Origin: Earliella scabrosa
Taxonomy: Eukaryota; Basidiomycota; Agaricomycetes; Polyporales; Polyporaceae
Assembly (NCBI GenBank): GCA_022605405.1
Contig: JABYQQ010000004.1
Location: 248,001 to 312,000, forward strand
DNA: 64,000 nt
Direction: 5' to 3'
Shown: positions 21,744 to 32,970 of the stretch, one piece after another
Layout: the number at the start of each line of letters is the position of its first letter
How positions within the stretch are numbered: the first letter of the stretch is position 1
The notes under the pieces: generated by a model
What the model was told of the DNA's origin: nothing
What the model saw: only the letters and a program-made list of their open reading frames with translations
Databases searched by the model: none
Program-made: the position numbers and the translations under genes

Positions 21744-23727
21744 ATGAGCGAGCCAAGCGCCCCGAATCCCCTGGCCCACCTCAAAACTTGTCCGCTATGT
21801 CCGAGTGGTCGAGTCACGGTCCCGCTCCTTTGTGCTGGAAAGATGAAACCTGAGAACAATGGCCTGTGGTATGAAGTGGTCAGTAGCCCCAGGCGCGCTC
21901 TGGGTTCACTCGCGCTCATCATTCCTACAATCGGTACAGTGCCTTCGTAACGTCGACACTGCGCTCGCCGCCTGCCGTCACTTTCAGTGGCTACCGGACC
22001 TTCCGCGAGGTAAACCCCCTCCAGGCTCACCACGGCAACTGTGTCCCGGTCTCGAATGTGCCGCCCGCGTTGTGCCCCGTGCGGTCAACGCCGGGTGCAT
22101 ATTTGGGCTATGCCTCCCCTGCTGCACTCGCGCTCACGAGCTTCTGGCCGACCTGCGGTCTTGTCCGATCGCCAGCCATCGACGGGGGATTCGCGCACAG
22201 GCTCATAATGCGGGTGAGTCCATACCTGTCGTCACGCCTTCCTCTCCCCTTCTCAGGGTGCCTCTTGCGTCGCATGGCTACATAGCTCCGGCGATCCCGG
22301 CTGCACCTCCAATTCCCTCGGATCGAGCGCAAGACCCGCTTGCGCCCCAAGCCTTCGCGGCTCCGTCGGCTGGCAGTTCCTCCCACACCCCCGCTATTCA
22401 GCTTCCTCCCCCACCGGTCACACCATCCCGGCAGCACGGCAAGAAGTTCGCGATGTCGATGTCCCCATACTATGCCAAACAGCGTCAGCAAGACGAGCTT
22501 GAAGCCCGCGAGTCTGCTGAGCAGGCCGCGGCCGCGGCTACTGCAAGCCTCGAGGACAAAAAGAAAGTGCAGTTATATTGGTGGCACACGGTGCGTCACG
22601 CAAACCGTCGCTGTAGTGCTCGCATTTCGCTCATGCCCACACAGAACGGCGAGCCTCCGACGGTCACCACGGTCATTGCACCGATTCATCCCTGGTTTCA
22701 CCCCAAGGACTCTGAGCACCTTGTCGCCCGATTCCAAGCGGACCGCACCTTCTTTCAGTATTTTGACTGGCCGTCTTACCACTGGGTTGATCAAGGCCCG
22801 ACGAGCTCGCGTCTCAACCTGTCGGCGATGGGCGCCAGACCACTTCATTATCGCTCAGATGGTGTCAATCAAGCCCCTGGCATGCCGCAATCCTCGCACC
22901 CTTCGAAACGCACTCATCCCGATACACCGTCAAGGTACGTGTCCCCTTACGCCACCGCGGATTTGCAGTCTCAAAGCATGCTCAGCTCCGCGCTGCCGTA
23001 TACTCCTCGGGTCGTACTTCGTCGCATCGAATCCCCTCTCGCCCGCGGCCGTTCATCTCACACTCCACCGTCATCGTCCGCGCGCTCGTCGTCTCCTTTG
23101 TCCGAAACCAGCTCGCTGCATGGTCGCGCGTCGAGCCCAGCCCTCAGCGCAACACCTTCGCAGGGCAGCAGTAATTGGTGGGAGTCGAGCCAAGAAGACT
23201 TTACAGAGTGGATTGAGGGGGGAGACAGGAAGGTTGCATCAGAGCCGTGTGCGTCGTCAGGAGAGAGGCGCGCTCCCTCGGAGCCGCGAACATCGTCCGC
23301 CGCCACATCTCACGCAGACGATGGACCTGCCTCGTCCCGCATCCCGGCTCTGCTGCCACGCGCGGGCAGCGCCCCATGTGTCGCCTCCGCGCTTTCAGCC
23401 GCCCCGTCGCAGCACACTGACCTCGATCTCACTCCGGCTCCCCGAGGGCCGTCGTCTGCCGGCTGGCCTTGGTTGTACACTTGTGACATGGCCGCCGGGT
23501 TCGACGCGATGATGTCCTTGATGTCGGACGGAGTCCGAGTGCAGCCCGCCTTCGAAACGGCGTTTCCTGGTCACAAATACAAGCACTCCACGGTCGGCGA
23601 CAACTTCAAGGCCTATAAAAACGCGCTGAAGGCACGCGGCGCGGTGGAGGAGGCCGTCGGGGCTGGCCGTACGCCCGCTGGAGAGTGGGCGGCTTTTCGC
23701 AAGCGTTGGTTCAAGGCTTCAAAGTGA
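21744..23727 (+). CDS. GRF-like zinc-finger protein, uncharacterised
   Basis: Exon 1 (21744-21878) and exon 2 (21940-23727) join in phase across a 61-nt intron to 640 residues. The N-terminus reads CPLC (residues 16-19), LCAGK, NNGLWYEVC (Cys46) and CRHFQW (57-62), matching the spacing and the aromatic C-x-F-x-W ending of GRF zinc fingers. These bind single-stranded nucleic acid in nucleases, helicases and some mobile elements. A second Cys group follows (CIFGLCLPCC). The central part is Ser/Pro-rich and disordered. A conserved-looking block lies around YWWHTVRHANRRC to YHWVDQG. The C-terminus reads WPWLYTCDMAAGFDAMMSLMSDG and GRTPAGEWAAFRKRWFKASK, which looks like a small folded domain I do not recognise. 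The next gene follows in the same orientation, 675 bp downstream. Confidence 0.65.
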
Positions 23728-24402
23728 GAGAAACAGGGTCTCGCGGGGCTGGCGGCATATCTCAGGGCGGTGTTGTTCATCAGCTGTCGTAATGTCATCA
23801 GTTTCGCCCGCGTCAGGCTCGAGGGGGACAGGGGGCCCGAGCCCGACTCGCTGGATGCATAGGCCCCGGCGTCGGGCGATGCTATGATCGGGATCTCGAT
23901 TGGCGCCAGGGGGTGGTTACGCCACATTTGGCTGGGTCCCGCTCCATATGACCGCCGCCAAAATCGGCTGATAAGGTCCTCATGTTTTTTCCGGGGCCTC
24001 GGGCATGCGCCTGTCGCAAGCGATTCTGCACTCCAGCGTGCGCCGTGTACAGTCACCCCGCGTTCCAAGCACACAGGCGTTTCGCAGTACGATCGCCGTG
24101 GCCATCGATGGGCCCTGCACCGCGACACAACAATCCAGGCGCAGTTTGTTGAAATCACGTTGTCGGAGGGCCATCGTCCTGTCAATGTCATGGTTTCGCG
24201 TCGTTGCGGTGGTGTCATTATCGATGAACCATCAATGACCCCGCGCTCTTCGCTCAAGAAACATTGGTCGGGGCCGAGGCTCGCGTCAGCCGCAGGTGAT
24301 CTCAAGCCGGTGATGAGTTTGGTCGCAAAAACCGATGTTATTCCCCCTCGGACGAACTCACATCCAGACCGTCTCTCTCCGCTCTCTCGTTGTGCTTCAA
24401 AC
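23728..24402 (+). other. Region upstream of the large multi-exon gene
   Basis: The frame of the next gene stays open upstream to about 23884, but that translation (Arg/His/Ser-rich) shows no conserved character. It may be a leader, or hold an extra 5' exon. No repeat or motif is clear. Confidence 0.35.
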
Positions 24403-27400
24403 ATGTCCACGCCGGTCGCCACTCCCTCACAACGCACCCTGGTCACAAGCGAGGCTCTGTACGTGTTCCCCACCACCGCGCCAGCTGCGCACATTCTCTC
24501 AATGCTCATGATTCCCTCGGTGGACAGGGAGGGACTGAAAATTGAACAACTTCGCGTGCGTGCTTCGGACTGCGTCCATCGGCTTTCTTTCAACCTGCTC
24601 AAGCTGTGGTTTCGGCGGCAGGCTCTCGCGCGCGCTCATGCGACGCGACCGAGAAAATCAGTCGCGGTGAACACGCTTTCAGATGCGAAAGTCGTCTCCT
24701 TCCTCATCTCAAAGGGGCTCGCCACCCACTGGCCTCGTATTGCTCGCGCGGTGCAAAGTGGAGGTGACTTGGGTCCGACGCCACCGCGCGGCGTCGCGCG
24801 GCGGGAGTGGTTCGTGGACAACCTGATACTGAGCTATGTTCGGGCTGGGAAAATGAGGGTGCCAGGCAGTCAGGTGCGTCATCCATTGCTCGCTATGTTG
24901 GGGCGGATTGCAAACATATGTCCCCTTTCACAAGTCACCGGGAGGTCACGCAAGCGTGGGCAGCACACGGCAACGCAATGGGGAGTTGACCCAGTCGGAG
25001 CAATCGCCCGCGCCTCCGCCCGCGCAGCCAGACAGATTGGACAAGGAGGGGACAGAAGGGTCTGCCGGCGTGGAGCCCCAGCGGGCTCCCTCGACATTCA
25101 CGGAGTCCCAACCGCCGCCCAATCAGCTGGCCAGTTCGACGTATGGGTCTTGCCGGCAGCGTCCAGGGACAACCGCGCCGTTGGCCTTGCTGGAGGGCAG
25201 TACGGGCCAAAAAGAGGGCTCCGATCTTGCAGGTGCGTCGCCGGGGCGTGCAATGGGTCGCGATGGTGCTGCTAATTGCGGGACTCGCGATAGGCGCAGG
25301 GCGGGCGCACAGCTCCAGCTCTCTCACCCCCGTCTCTCCGCCGTGTTCGCGCCCTGTCGCGCGAAGTCCTACGGCTGCGTCAGCCGGGCCCGGCAGGGTG
25401 GACCTGTCAGACCGAGCTTCAGCGAACATGGTACGTCTCGTATGGTTGTGCGCCCCGCCCAGACCATCCCTGCCCGAGATTGAACAAATCGTGCTAACTG
25501 GCACCCCCAGAAGACAGGCGATACGCAGCAGGATGTCGAAGACCTCGTTGACGCGTCTCACCCTGCGCCCGAACACCCACTGGATCATCATGGCTTCTCA
25601 GAGGGTCCACGCGTTCTTGCTGAGGGCCCTCGGGCGCTGGTGACAGGCCATGGTGAAGCCGGCAGCGCAAAGGCAGTCGCGCGCTCTCACGGCGGCCCAC
25701 ATGCGCGGCTCGATCGTGCTGGAGAAACTGCCCCCGACGTTCAGGGCTCCCCGCAACCGGCTGATATGCAGGAGCCAAAGGGAAGCCCCACACCCAGTCT
25801 GCAACAAACTCGTCTCCACGGTTTTGTTCGCAAGTGGCTGGTGAGGATCACGCCTCACCCTGAAAGTTGTCGTGGTCTGCTGACATTCCTCTCTGCTAGA
25901 TTCACCAGCGCTTCCTGGCCATCGGTGGGGAGGATGCTGTCGGAGACTGGCCGAACTTGGCTGATTACGGACCCCGAGGCGTAGACACACCAGTGAGTGC
26001 GCCCGCGAGCTTGGAGCACGCGACCCACGATGTCTCCCAACCGGCCGGCCCGGAGCGCGAGGCAGGCCCGGAGCCCGCTGCGCCACGTGCGCCATCCAAA
26101 TTCGGGTTGACCAGTTATGCGCTGTCGACGGGTAGAGGCGCAGTGCCCGATGAGGACTACTTCTATGAGGAAGTCCTTCAAACGGGTCTACGGCATTGTG
26201 GTTTTGTGAGTGCGTTTCGGGCCTCCACCTGACGAGCTCTCACATCTATTGATCTCAGAGAGACAGCTCATACGTGCCCAGTTCCGCGCCTTCGTCTCCG
26301 CAAGATTCTTCTTTGTCCCGCGCCTCCCTGTCAGGCACCCACGCTCGGATTGAAGCAGACACTCCTGCATCTGATCTGCGCATCGGCCGCCAGGACGGGC
26401 TCGTGGAGTATGCCCCGGTCATTGCGGCCGCTCGACTCACGAAGGCAAGTCTTTCCAGAGGATATCGCATCGTGATGCATAGGCTGACGCAACCTCGCCT
26501 TTCCAGCCTGATCCAATCCCATTAGTCGCCCATGTTTTCGCAAGCAATCACTGGGGGGATGGCGACGTATGGACCGCCGAGGCGCACGTCGCCGTCCTCG
26601 CCTTCGATTACCGCTATCCCTCGCACGGGCCTACCGGCTATAAGCGCGTGGACATTCTCACCCTGTGGCTACGATATGTTCGTGCGGAGGGCGTGGTGAT
26701 CACCCACATGAACACGTTTATTCGGGAACTCGCCATCGCCCTCAGACTCCTTGACCGTACGCTGGGTTCAGTTCCGATTGCCCTGACCAATGTTCGCTCA
26801 ATCCCCGCTTTGCAGCCAACGTGGTAATCAGCATGGGCACCAAGGTAGAGGGCCTGCTATGGTACCATCCCGTCGCCGAGACCACCGGGGATGGTGAGTT
26901 TGTCTTTCTGAATGATGACGATGAGGACGTCGAGGTGGTCGCTTTGGAGCCGCGAGAGAAGTCCCGCGTGCTTGCGAATTGCCACTTTGGGATCTACTGT
27001 CGACTTGATCAGGTGCGTGCATCTGCGCATCGATCTCCTAACTGCGATTCACCGATATAACAGCATCGCGCGCCCGAAGAGTCATCGCGAGACGTGGGGC
27101 TGGACCACTCTGACGCGGACGTCGAACGGGGGGATGGTGGTACGACTGTGGAGCAGGATGTGGTGCGTCGTTTCCATCAACGCCATGTCATCGTGTGCGC
27201 GCTGGCTCAACGGCAAGCATATGCAGGTGCTCGACCAGCCTCCCAAAATGTACATCCCCGACCCTCCGCTTGAGCTACCCCTGCCAGCGGACGATGAGGG
27301 TGCCCCCCCTGACGACAGCCTGCGCCTCGCCACACCGAAAGAGGGATCCGTCAAGCCAGTGGGCCAACTTGTGGCTCCAAAGGACCCCGCGCCGGCAATT

Positions 27401-29197
27401 CGCACAGACATCGTGCCCGTGCTTAAATCCACACACAAGGTTCCCCCTCGGCCGTTATTGCACGGGCGTGCCCGCCCGTCACGCCCCGGGATGACACAGT
27501 CCGTTCGTGCGCCCGAAAAGCAATCCGAAAAGCAGCCTAGGCCCTCGCCCTCGCATTCCGAGGTCAGAGACGACCCCCCACAGATTCCGTCGGTGACCCA
27601 CGACCGGCAAGCAGCGTCCCCGCATGGCCCGTCTAGTGCTGTCGCTGCTTCCCCCACGCACGCGCCGCCTCCGAGTCCCCCACCTGTCTCAGCCGCGGAG
27701 GCGCGCTTCCGGGCGGCGCTTGGCTGGCTTCGCGCGGAGTTCGGCCACGACGAGATCGTCGTAGACATGATATGTGAGAAGCCCAGGAAGAGTCAGATAC
27801 TGATAAGAATGCTCCGCTGGATCAAGCGCACGCATGAACTGGCGCGATTGGGCCGCGTCAGAGTCGACGGCGCGGACGTTCGCATCACGAAGCGCGTTCT
27901 TGCGGAACTTCTGCGACGTAAGAACCAATTCCTGAACCACGCCATCGACAGTCAAGAGTTGATCGACAGTGGGCATCCTGCGGTGAAACGCGCGATCGAG
28001 CGGCTCGTCGCCCAAGGCTCGAGGATCGGGGCCAGCAGCCTGTACAAGGGACTTTCGCAAGCGGTGCAGAACCCTGACGTCGATGTCGAGTGGCCGACAA
28101 ATATCGAGGATGACGAGGACGAGGACGAGGACCACGATGCTGCGCCCCCACCTAAGCGACCCCGCAAGAGAGGGAGACGCACCCGCGAGGCCAGCGAAGG
28201 ATCGCCTGAGGGGCCTCGGTACTCGCCCTTGAACGAGCAGAGTCGCCGCGAGCTGCTTGAACTCGCCGCTTGGGAGGGGCCGCAGTCATCGAGGCGCGGG
28301 GCGACCAGACGAGCTCCACAGGCCAACGGGGCCGCAGAACCAAACACTCGCGCTTCTCCCAGCGAGCCGGAGGAAGAAGGAAGTCATGATGAAGAAGACA
28401 ATGCTTGGTTGTTCGATGAAGACCAAGACGACGATGTTCGTGGCACAGGCCGCCGTCAGCCACATCCCACCGAAACGGATAGTAACCACTCTCTGTCCCC
28501 TGTCGCCCGCTCTCTGTCCCCCGTCGCCCGCTCTGCGTCCTTCGACGCCCGCTCTCCGTCTCCCGTCGCGCTGCCCACCGCCGAGCGCATTGCCCTGCGC
28601 CGAGAACGCTTGGCGGCGATGCACCGTGAGCTTATTTCCCCTCTTTCTAGCCAGGATGTGCCGCATCAGCCCGCGCGGACAAGCACGGGTCGCACCAGCA
28701 CACCGTATCCGCCCGGCAAACTACGGGGCGATCACGCGTCGACTGTGAACGACACCGAGGGCACTGAGACCCTTTCGCGTGAGCGTAGCGGAGCGTCAGC
28801 CGTATCCTACGCGAGCGACCCCGACGCCGAAGGGGAAACTGAAGACGATGCCTTCGCAGCCGCCGCGCATCGGGAGACTCATCTCGAGCCCTCACGCCGA
28901 CACACACACCTGCAGCGGAGCGCGACCAGGTCTCCCCTCGTTGAAGAGACCACCAAACGGGCCCGCGCGAACTCGCGGGCAGATCAAGCCACCACGTCCG
29001 CATTGTCGCGAGCTCGGAGCCCTCCTCGCAAGCGCGCGCGGGCGGCTGCACAGACGGAGACAGCCACCGGGGCGACAGTTACATCAACCAAAGACGTCGT
29101 TGCGGCGCCCAGAGTCCCGGCGGTCGCGGACGCCGTGCCGATGGTTCGCTGGGTGCGGAAGAGGGTCGGGGGCGTCCATGTTCATGTTCCTGAGTAA
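24403..29197 (+). CDS. Very large uncharacterised 10-exon protein (about 1,412 residues)
   Basis: Ten exons (24403-24873, 24935-25232, 25300-25430, 25511-25840, 25900-26205, 26259-26444, 26507-26756, 26816-27012, 27064-27162, 27227-29197) join in phase. Introns are 51-80 nt; the one at 26445-26506 has a GC donor in an otherwise perfect AG|GCAAGT site. The N-terminal exon (MSTPVATPSQRTLV) has a helical block (LSFNLLKLWFRRQALARAH, VVSFLISKGLATHWPRI, RREWFVDNLILSYVRAGKM). Exons 7-8 form a second folded block (FDYRYPSHGPTGYKRVDILTLWLRYV ... LLDPNVVISMGTKVEGLLWYHP). Exon 10 has a third (RFRAALGWLRAEFGHDEIVVDMICEKPRK...). It then has acidic and Ser/Pro-rich repeats (SLSPVAR) and a basic tail. I do not recognise any block. 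Nuclear location is inferred from the basic runs (PKRPRKRGRR). The start codon is the least certain part. Confidence 0.6.
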
Positions 29198-29370
29198 CAT
29201 CGCTGTTATCGTATCACACACATTATGCTCGATTCTGTGCGCGACTCTGCCTACACCGGAGTAGCTTTCAGCGACTTCCTCGACACCAAGCGAGCGGCGC
29301 CTGCCGAGACGAGTGCATAGTTCATTGTATATGCGACACGCGGGGATAACATCCCCCAAGGGAACCTATG

Positions 29371-30720
29371 CTACCCCTGAAGCCTCATGAACTTCTCGAT
29401 CGCCCGCTCCAGATCCATGGTCACCGGTCTGTCGCGGGACGCCCAGCGGTAGCAGAGGCGCGCGCGAAGGATGTCATTGTATGGCAGCAGAGTCCAATCC
29501 GTCCACTGCGTAAGTGTTAGATCACGCATATTGGTACCGACGCGCGATGTGTGTACGTACCAACCGAGGACGGCTCCCGAGCATATGGTCGCCCACGAAG
29601 TATGGTTCAAAGTTGAACCGCATGTGCGAGACCTCGACCAAGAATCCTCCGGCGTTGTGATGGCCCTCTTCGTCGTTCGAATAGTCGTGTACTCCCAGGC
29701 AGGTTGGTGGGCGATCGGGAAATCGCCACCCCACAACACGGTGACTGTCCCCCTCCTCGAACCCGGTATGAACAAGGTAGCGCACTACTACCTCGGGAGC
29801 GGGCGCATGCGCAACGATAGCGGTGAGACAACCCTCGTCGCCGAAGTGGCGTATCCGACAACCGCATAGAAACATGTGACCGAGGCACCAGGTTTCCCAA
29901 GGCATTGCGTAGTCGGGAGGTGGGGGAGGTTCCAGGGGAGGTTCGATGAGGGAGCCCGCGTCCTGGCCGATGACGAACCCGCCTCTCACCAACAACCGCA
30001 AGTTGCGCAGGATCTCCCATGGGCGCCGCCGAATGCCCCATTCCCGGCCGCGATTCATCGCGCGCCGACGCAGGGTCAGCGCCGCGTAGGCACACGAGAG
30101 GATGTCCGCCGAAAAGAAGCACATGAACGCAGTGTTCAATTGCGCAGTGACCGGAATGAGGGGGCTCGGTGTGCGCGAAGTGACGAACCGAATGTAGCGC
30201 AACCGCATCCGTTCGTTCATGATCGCGTACAGCTCCACCAGCCTATCCATCCCGGTTTGGAGGTACTGGTCCTGCACATCGCCTGGCCGCACTTTGAGGA
30301 ATGGCGCCTTAAGGCCGCGGAAGTGGCTCCGGAGTTCCCTGATGAGTGGTTGGCAGTTGCCTTCGCCGACGCAAACCTCGAGATCCTTCGTGAGCACCCG
30401 CGGGTCGTCCAGGAAGAAAGCCAGGGCAGTTTCGGCGCTGATGACCGCGTTGAACTTCGACAGTGTCGACAGGACAAAGTGCGCGTCCGGGACGAACTCG
30501 CCGATGAGCAGGAGCATATGTGCTCTCAAAACTCGCTCTACCTCGCGCTTGAGGAACGTGGACACGAGACGCCAGCGGAGAAGGGTGAGGATATCGCATT
30601 GCCACACTATCGCGCAGACCACGTCTGCCGGGACGCTGCGCGCAATGGAAGGTCAATTGGGGGGTCGCACGATGGCCGCCAGGTAGTCGCTCACAATTTT
30701 TTGAGCGGTTGAAGGGACAT
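29371..30720 (-). CDS. F-box-like protein with unassigned C-terminal domain
   Basis: Three exons (30720-30695, 30635-29561, 29505-29371) join in phase to 411 residues. The N-terminus MSLQPLKKFVPADVVCAIVWQCDILTLLRWRLVSTFLKREVERV fits an F-box pattern of about 40 residues, which would link targets to SCF ubiquitin ligases. The following part has SAETALAFFLDDPRVLTKDLEVCV, a helix-strand pattern seen in many Agaricomycete F-box-like proteins of unknown role. A Pro-rich loop (EPPLEPPPPPDY) and a region with HMFLCGCRIRHFGD follow. The last exon ends ERAIEKFMRLQG. It converges on the large plus-strand gene, 173 bp from its stop. Function beyond the F-box is not inferable. Confidence 0.65.
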
Positions 30721-31831
30721 GGTTGCCGCGGGGAGGAAGCAGGCAGGCAAGGGCGTTGCTGAGCAGAGGGCCGTCGAGCTGACGAAGTCAAAGTATCGCA
30801 GCGGTTGCAAAGGGCGTAGTCCTCCTGGCCCGGGACCTTGAGATTCAGGACAGAGAGACGCGTGTTGATGGTGGAATGATATCGTGTCTCTGTTTCTCCG
30901 CCCGATCCCTGCGTCAGGTGCAGGATGTCCCAACCCATAACAGGCGTGTTCCCGCTCTTGTCCGTCAACCGTAAATTCGGCCCGTGAGGAGCTCTAAGGA
31001 GCACGTCCGCGCCGAGGACCTCCTGCGGGCGCAACTGAGCTCCTCAGAGCTCCTCACGGGCCGATGTGGATCGTCCGCTGAGAGCAACATGTTTGAAATT
31101 ATCGCGAGCCCGATGAGAGGGCGCCCGGGCAACGTCGGAAGTGCGGAGCGGGGCGTCGCAACACAGTAAGATCCTTATCTGGCTGCCAAAGTGCCCTGCG
31201 GACGACCTGCGGGCGACGCCGAAGACCATGTGGGCGACCTAGATGGTCACAATCAGGGCAATCAGCGGGTCTGACCACCAGTAGATCACAGACAAGACCG
31301 TGATCTATTTTGCCGGTCCTTGGGGCTCGATCGCATGCGGCCTGGGTGCTCGCGCGAATGGCATGCAAAGGTGAATACATCTACCGCACGACAGGTCCAA
31401 CACGAGGCCGTCCGCCATACCATGAAGCGGCAAGCGTACCGTCGTGCCCTGCGTGTTGACCGCTCTGCAGAGACAAGGGCCATTAGTTCATTTCGTTCTC
31501 ATTGAGATCGTCGTACAATGCTGCATATGATGCAGCTGTAGAATGGTAAGGTGAGCGCTGACAAACTTAGTTCTTGACCAACTGTTAGGTGGAGGGCGAC
31601 GCGCCATTGAATGTGACCCAGGAACCGGACATGATGGTTGCGTGCAAACGGCAACGGCTTGGGCCCATGGCTTGCCGCCTGCGATCGCTTACCCAAAAAA
31701 GGGAACCTGGATGACGTAGCGTTCATCCGACCTTGCCCGGTGGGACTCGGTCGCTTACACGGAGGGCATCCGCCAGTTCGTCCCCCCAAATGCATTGTAC
31801 AGTGTCCGACTGTGCCCGCGACGATTCTAAG
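30721..31831. other. Intergenic region with one perfect hairpin
   Basis: No coding frame is convincing in these 1.1 kb. The only structure I see is the 18-bp perfect inverted repeat listed separately at 30978-31063. Confidence 0.4.
30978..31063. repeat. Perfect 18-bp inverted repeat with 50-nt spacer
   Basis: CGGCCCGTGAGGAGCTCT at 30978-30995 is the exact reverse complement of 31046-31063. The spacer is GC-rich and contains further CTCCT words, so a strong stem-loop is possible. It lies 5' of the F-box gene on its coding strand. It may be the remnant of a very small inverted-repeat element; I see no target duplication. Confidence 0.7.
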
Positions 31832-32970
31832 TCACAAATCCAACCACCGCCAGTCCCCATGGAAGAACTCATGCGAAACATGGTGGCGCAGACCGCAAGT
31901 CGTCGACTGACATGGAAACCAGAGCTCGATCCGCTCCTTGAGCAGGGACCACCGAAGCACATACCCATCCATGCGCATAGGATAGCCGCGCAACCAATCC
32001 GAGATATCTCGGCCGATGCGCGGGCGTCCATAGTGGTCGATGATGGGCGGCCCCCCGTCCGCGCGAGTGCGTCGACCCCAGCTCCCCATACCGCAGGTTT
32101 CCACGACACCCCCAATGAGGACCTCAGTCGTGTTCATGGCAAGCCTGAAACGGCGCAGACAGGCTTTGGACTGCGCTCCCTGGCAAATCGCGCGCGTGAG
32201 TGGCTGCTGAGTGTTGCACATCGCGACTGAGAGACGAACCTCGCTACCTTCCGCGTCGCGATCCCCGGCGAGGATCAACAGAGAGAGATCGCCCATTGCG
32301 AGGTCCTCCGCCCCACGCAGCGCTCTCGCACCAGGCCACGCGATGATTGGTGGGCGAGAAGACAGGGAAGGCTCACGCCGATGCGCATGCCGCTCTAGGC
32401 CACCCGAGCGGACAAGCTCCCGGTTGGAACCGACGCCTCGCGCCCGTCGAGAGTGGCGCGGTGCTGAGACCACGACACCAAAGAATGTGTCGCAGCCTGG
32501 CAGGTCGTTGATTTAATGCCGGCCCCAGTGCGTAGGAAGGGGTGACACTCACCACCCGTTGCGCGTAGACCACGGAACTCTGCGCGCACCAACTGGGCCC
32601 TAACTTTGCGAGTTGGCACGTAGAATGATTTTAGAGTACGCCTCAGACAGAGTCAGACGACAGTGGCCCGGGAAGACTCACTTTGAGAGCGCGTTTGGAC
32701 CATCCCGTAAGATCCCACAGATGTCGAACTCTGTATGACTAGGAATGAGGTGGAGGGCAAACCGCCCGTTAGTGCGACGCCGGCAGAAGACTTGCGGACG
32801 CTGCGCGCGCGCCCGAAAGACATGTGCCTGGGCATTGCGCCGGGGACTCGGCGCAACGTTTGGCCGGCCACACAGACTATCAGACCGCCGCGCGTTGCAT
32901 CGCACGGTAACCAAATCCCAGCGATCAGACCAGACATCACATTGCGACCTGAGGTCGTGACAAAATACAT
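31832..32970 (-). CDS. Uncharacterised three-exon protein (334 residues)
   Basis: Exons 32970-32682, 32603-32553 and 32496-31832 join in phase at consensus splice sites. The product starts MYFVTTSGRNVMSG and includes KSSAGVALTGGLPSTSFLVI, ALRGAEDLAMGDLSLLILAGDRD and a C-terminal RIGRDISDWLRGYPMRMDGYVLRWSL. I do not recognise a domain. The start lies 11 bp beyond the stop of the KDZ transposase gene, on the same strand, so the two are nearly continuous. It may belong to the same element, or be a chance open structure. Coding confidence rests only on three introns that keep frame. Confidence 0.4.

Noticed and set aside
22214..22256. Possible 43-nt intron in the GRF-finger gene (GTGAGT...CTCAG)
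   Set aside because: Removing 43 nt would break the frame that otherwise stays open to the stop at 23727.
22340..23512. 390-codon plus-strand frame overlapping the GRF-finger gene
   Set aside because: It is Arg/Ser/Pro-rich and out of frame with the spliced zinc-finger protein, so it is a shadow frame.
26757..26832. Separate genes ending near 26826 and starting at 26833
   Set aside because: A 59-nt intron (26757-26815) joins LLD to PNVVISMG in phase, so one continuous gene is more likely.
29471..30712. Long plus-strand frames opposite the F-box-like gene
   Set aside because: They are shadows; the minus-strand product joins three exons in phase and has an F-box-like N-terminus.
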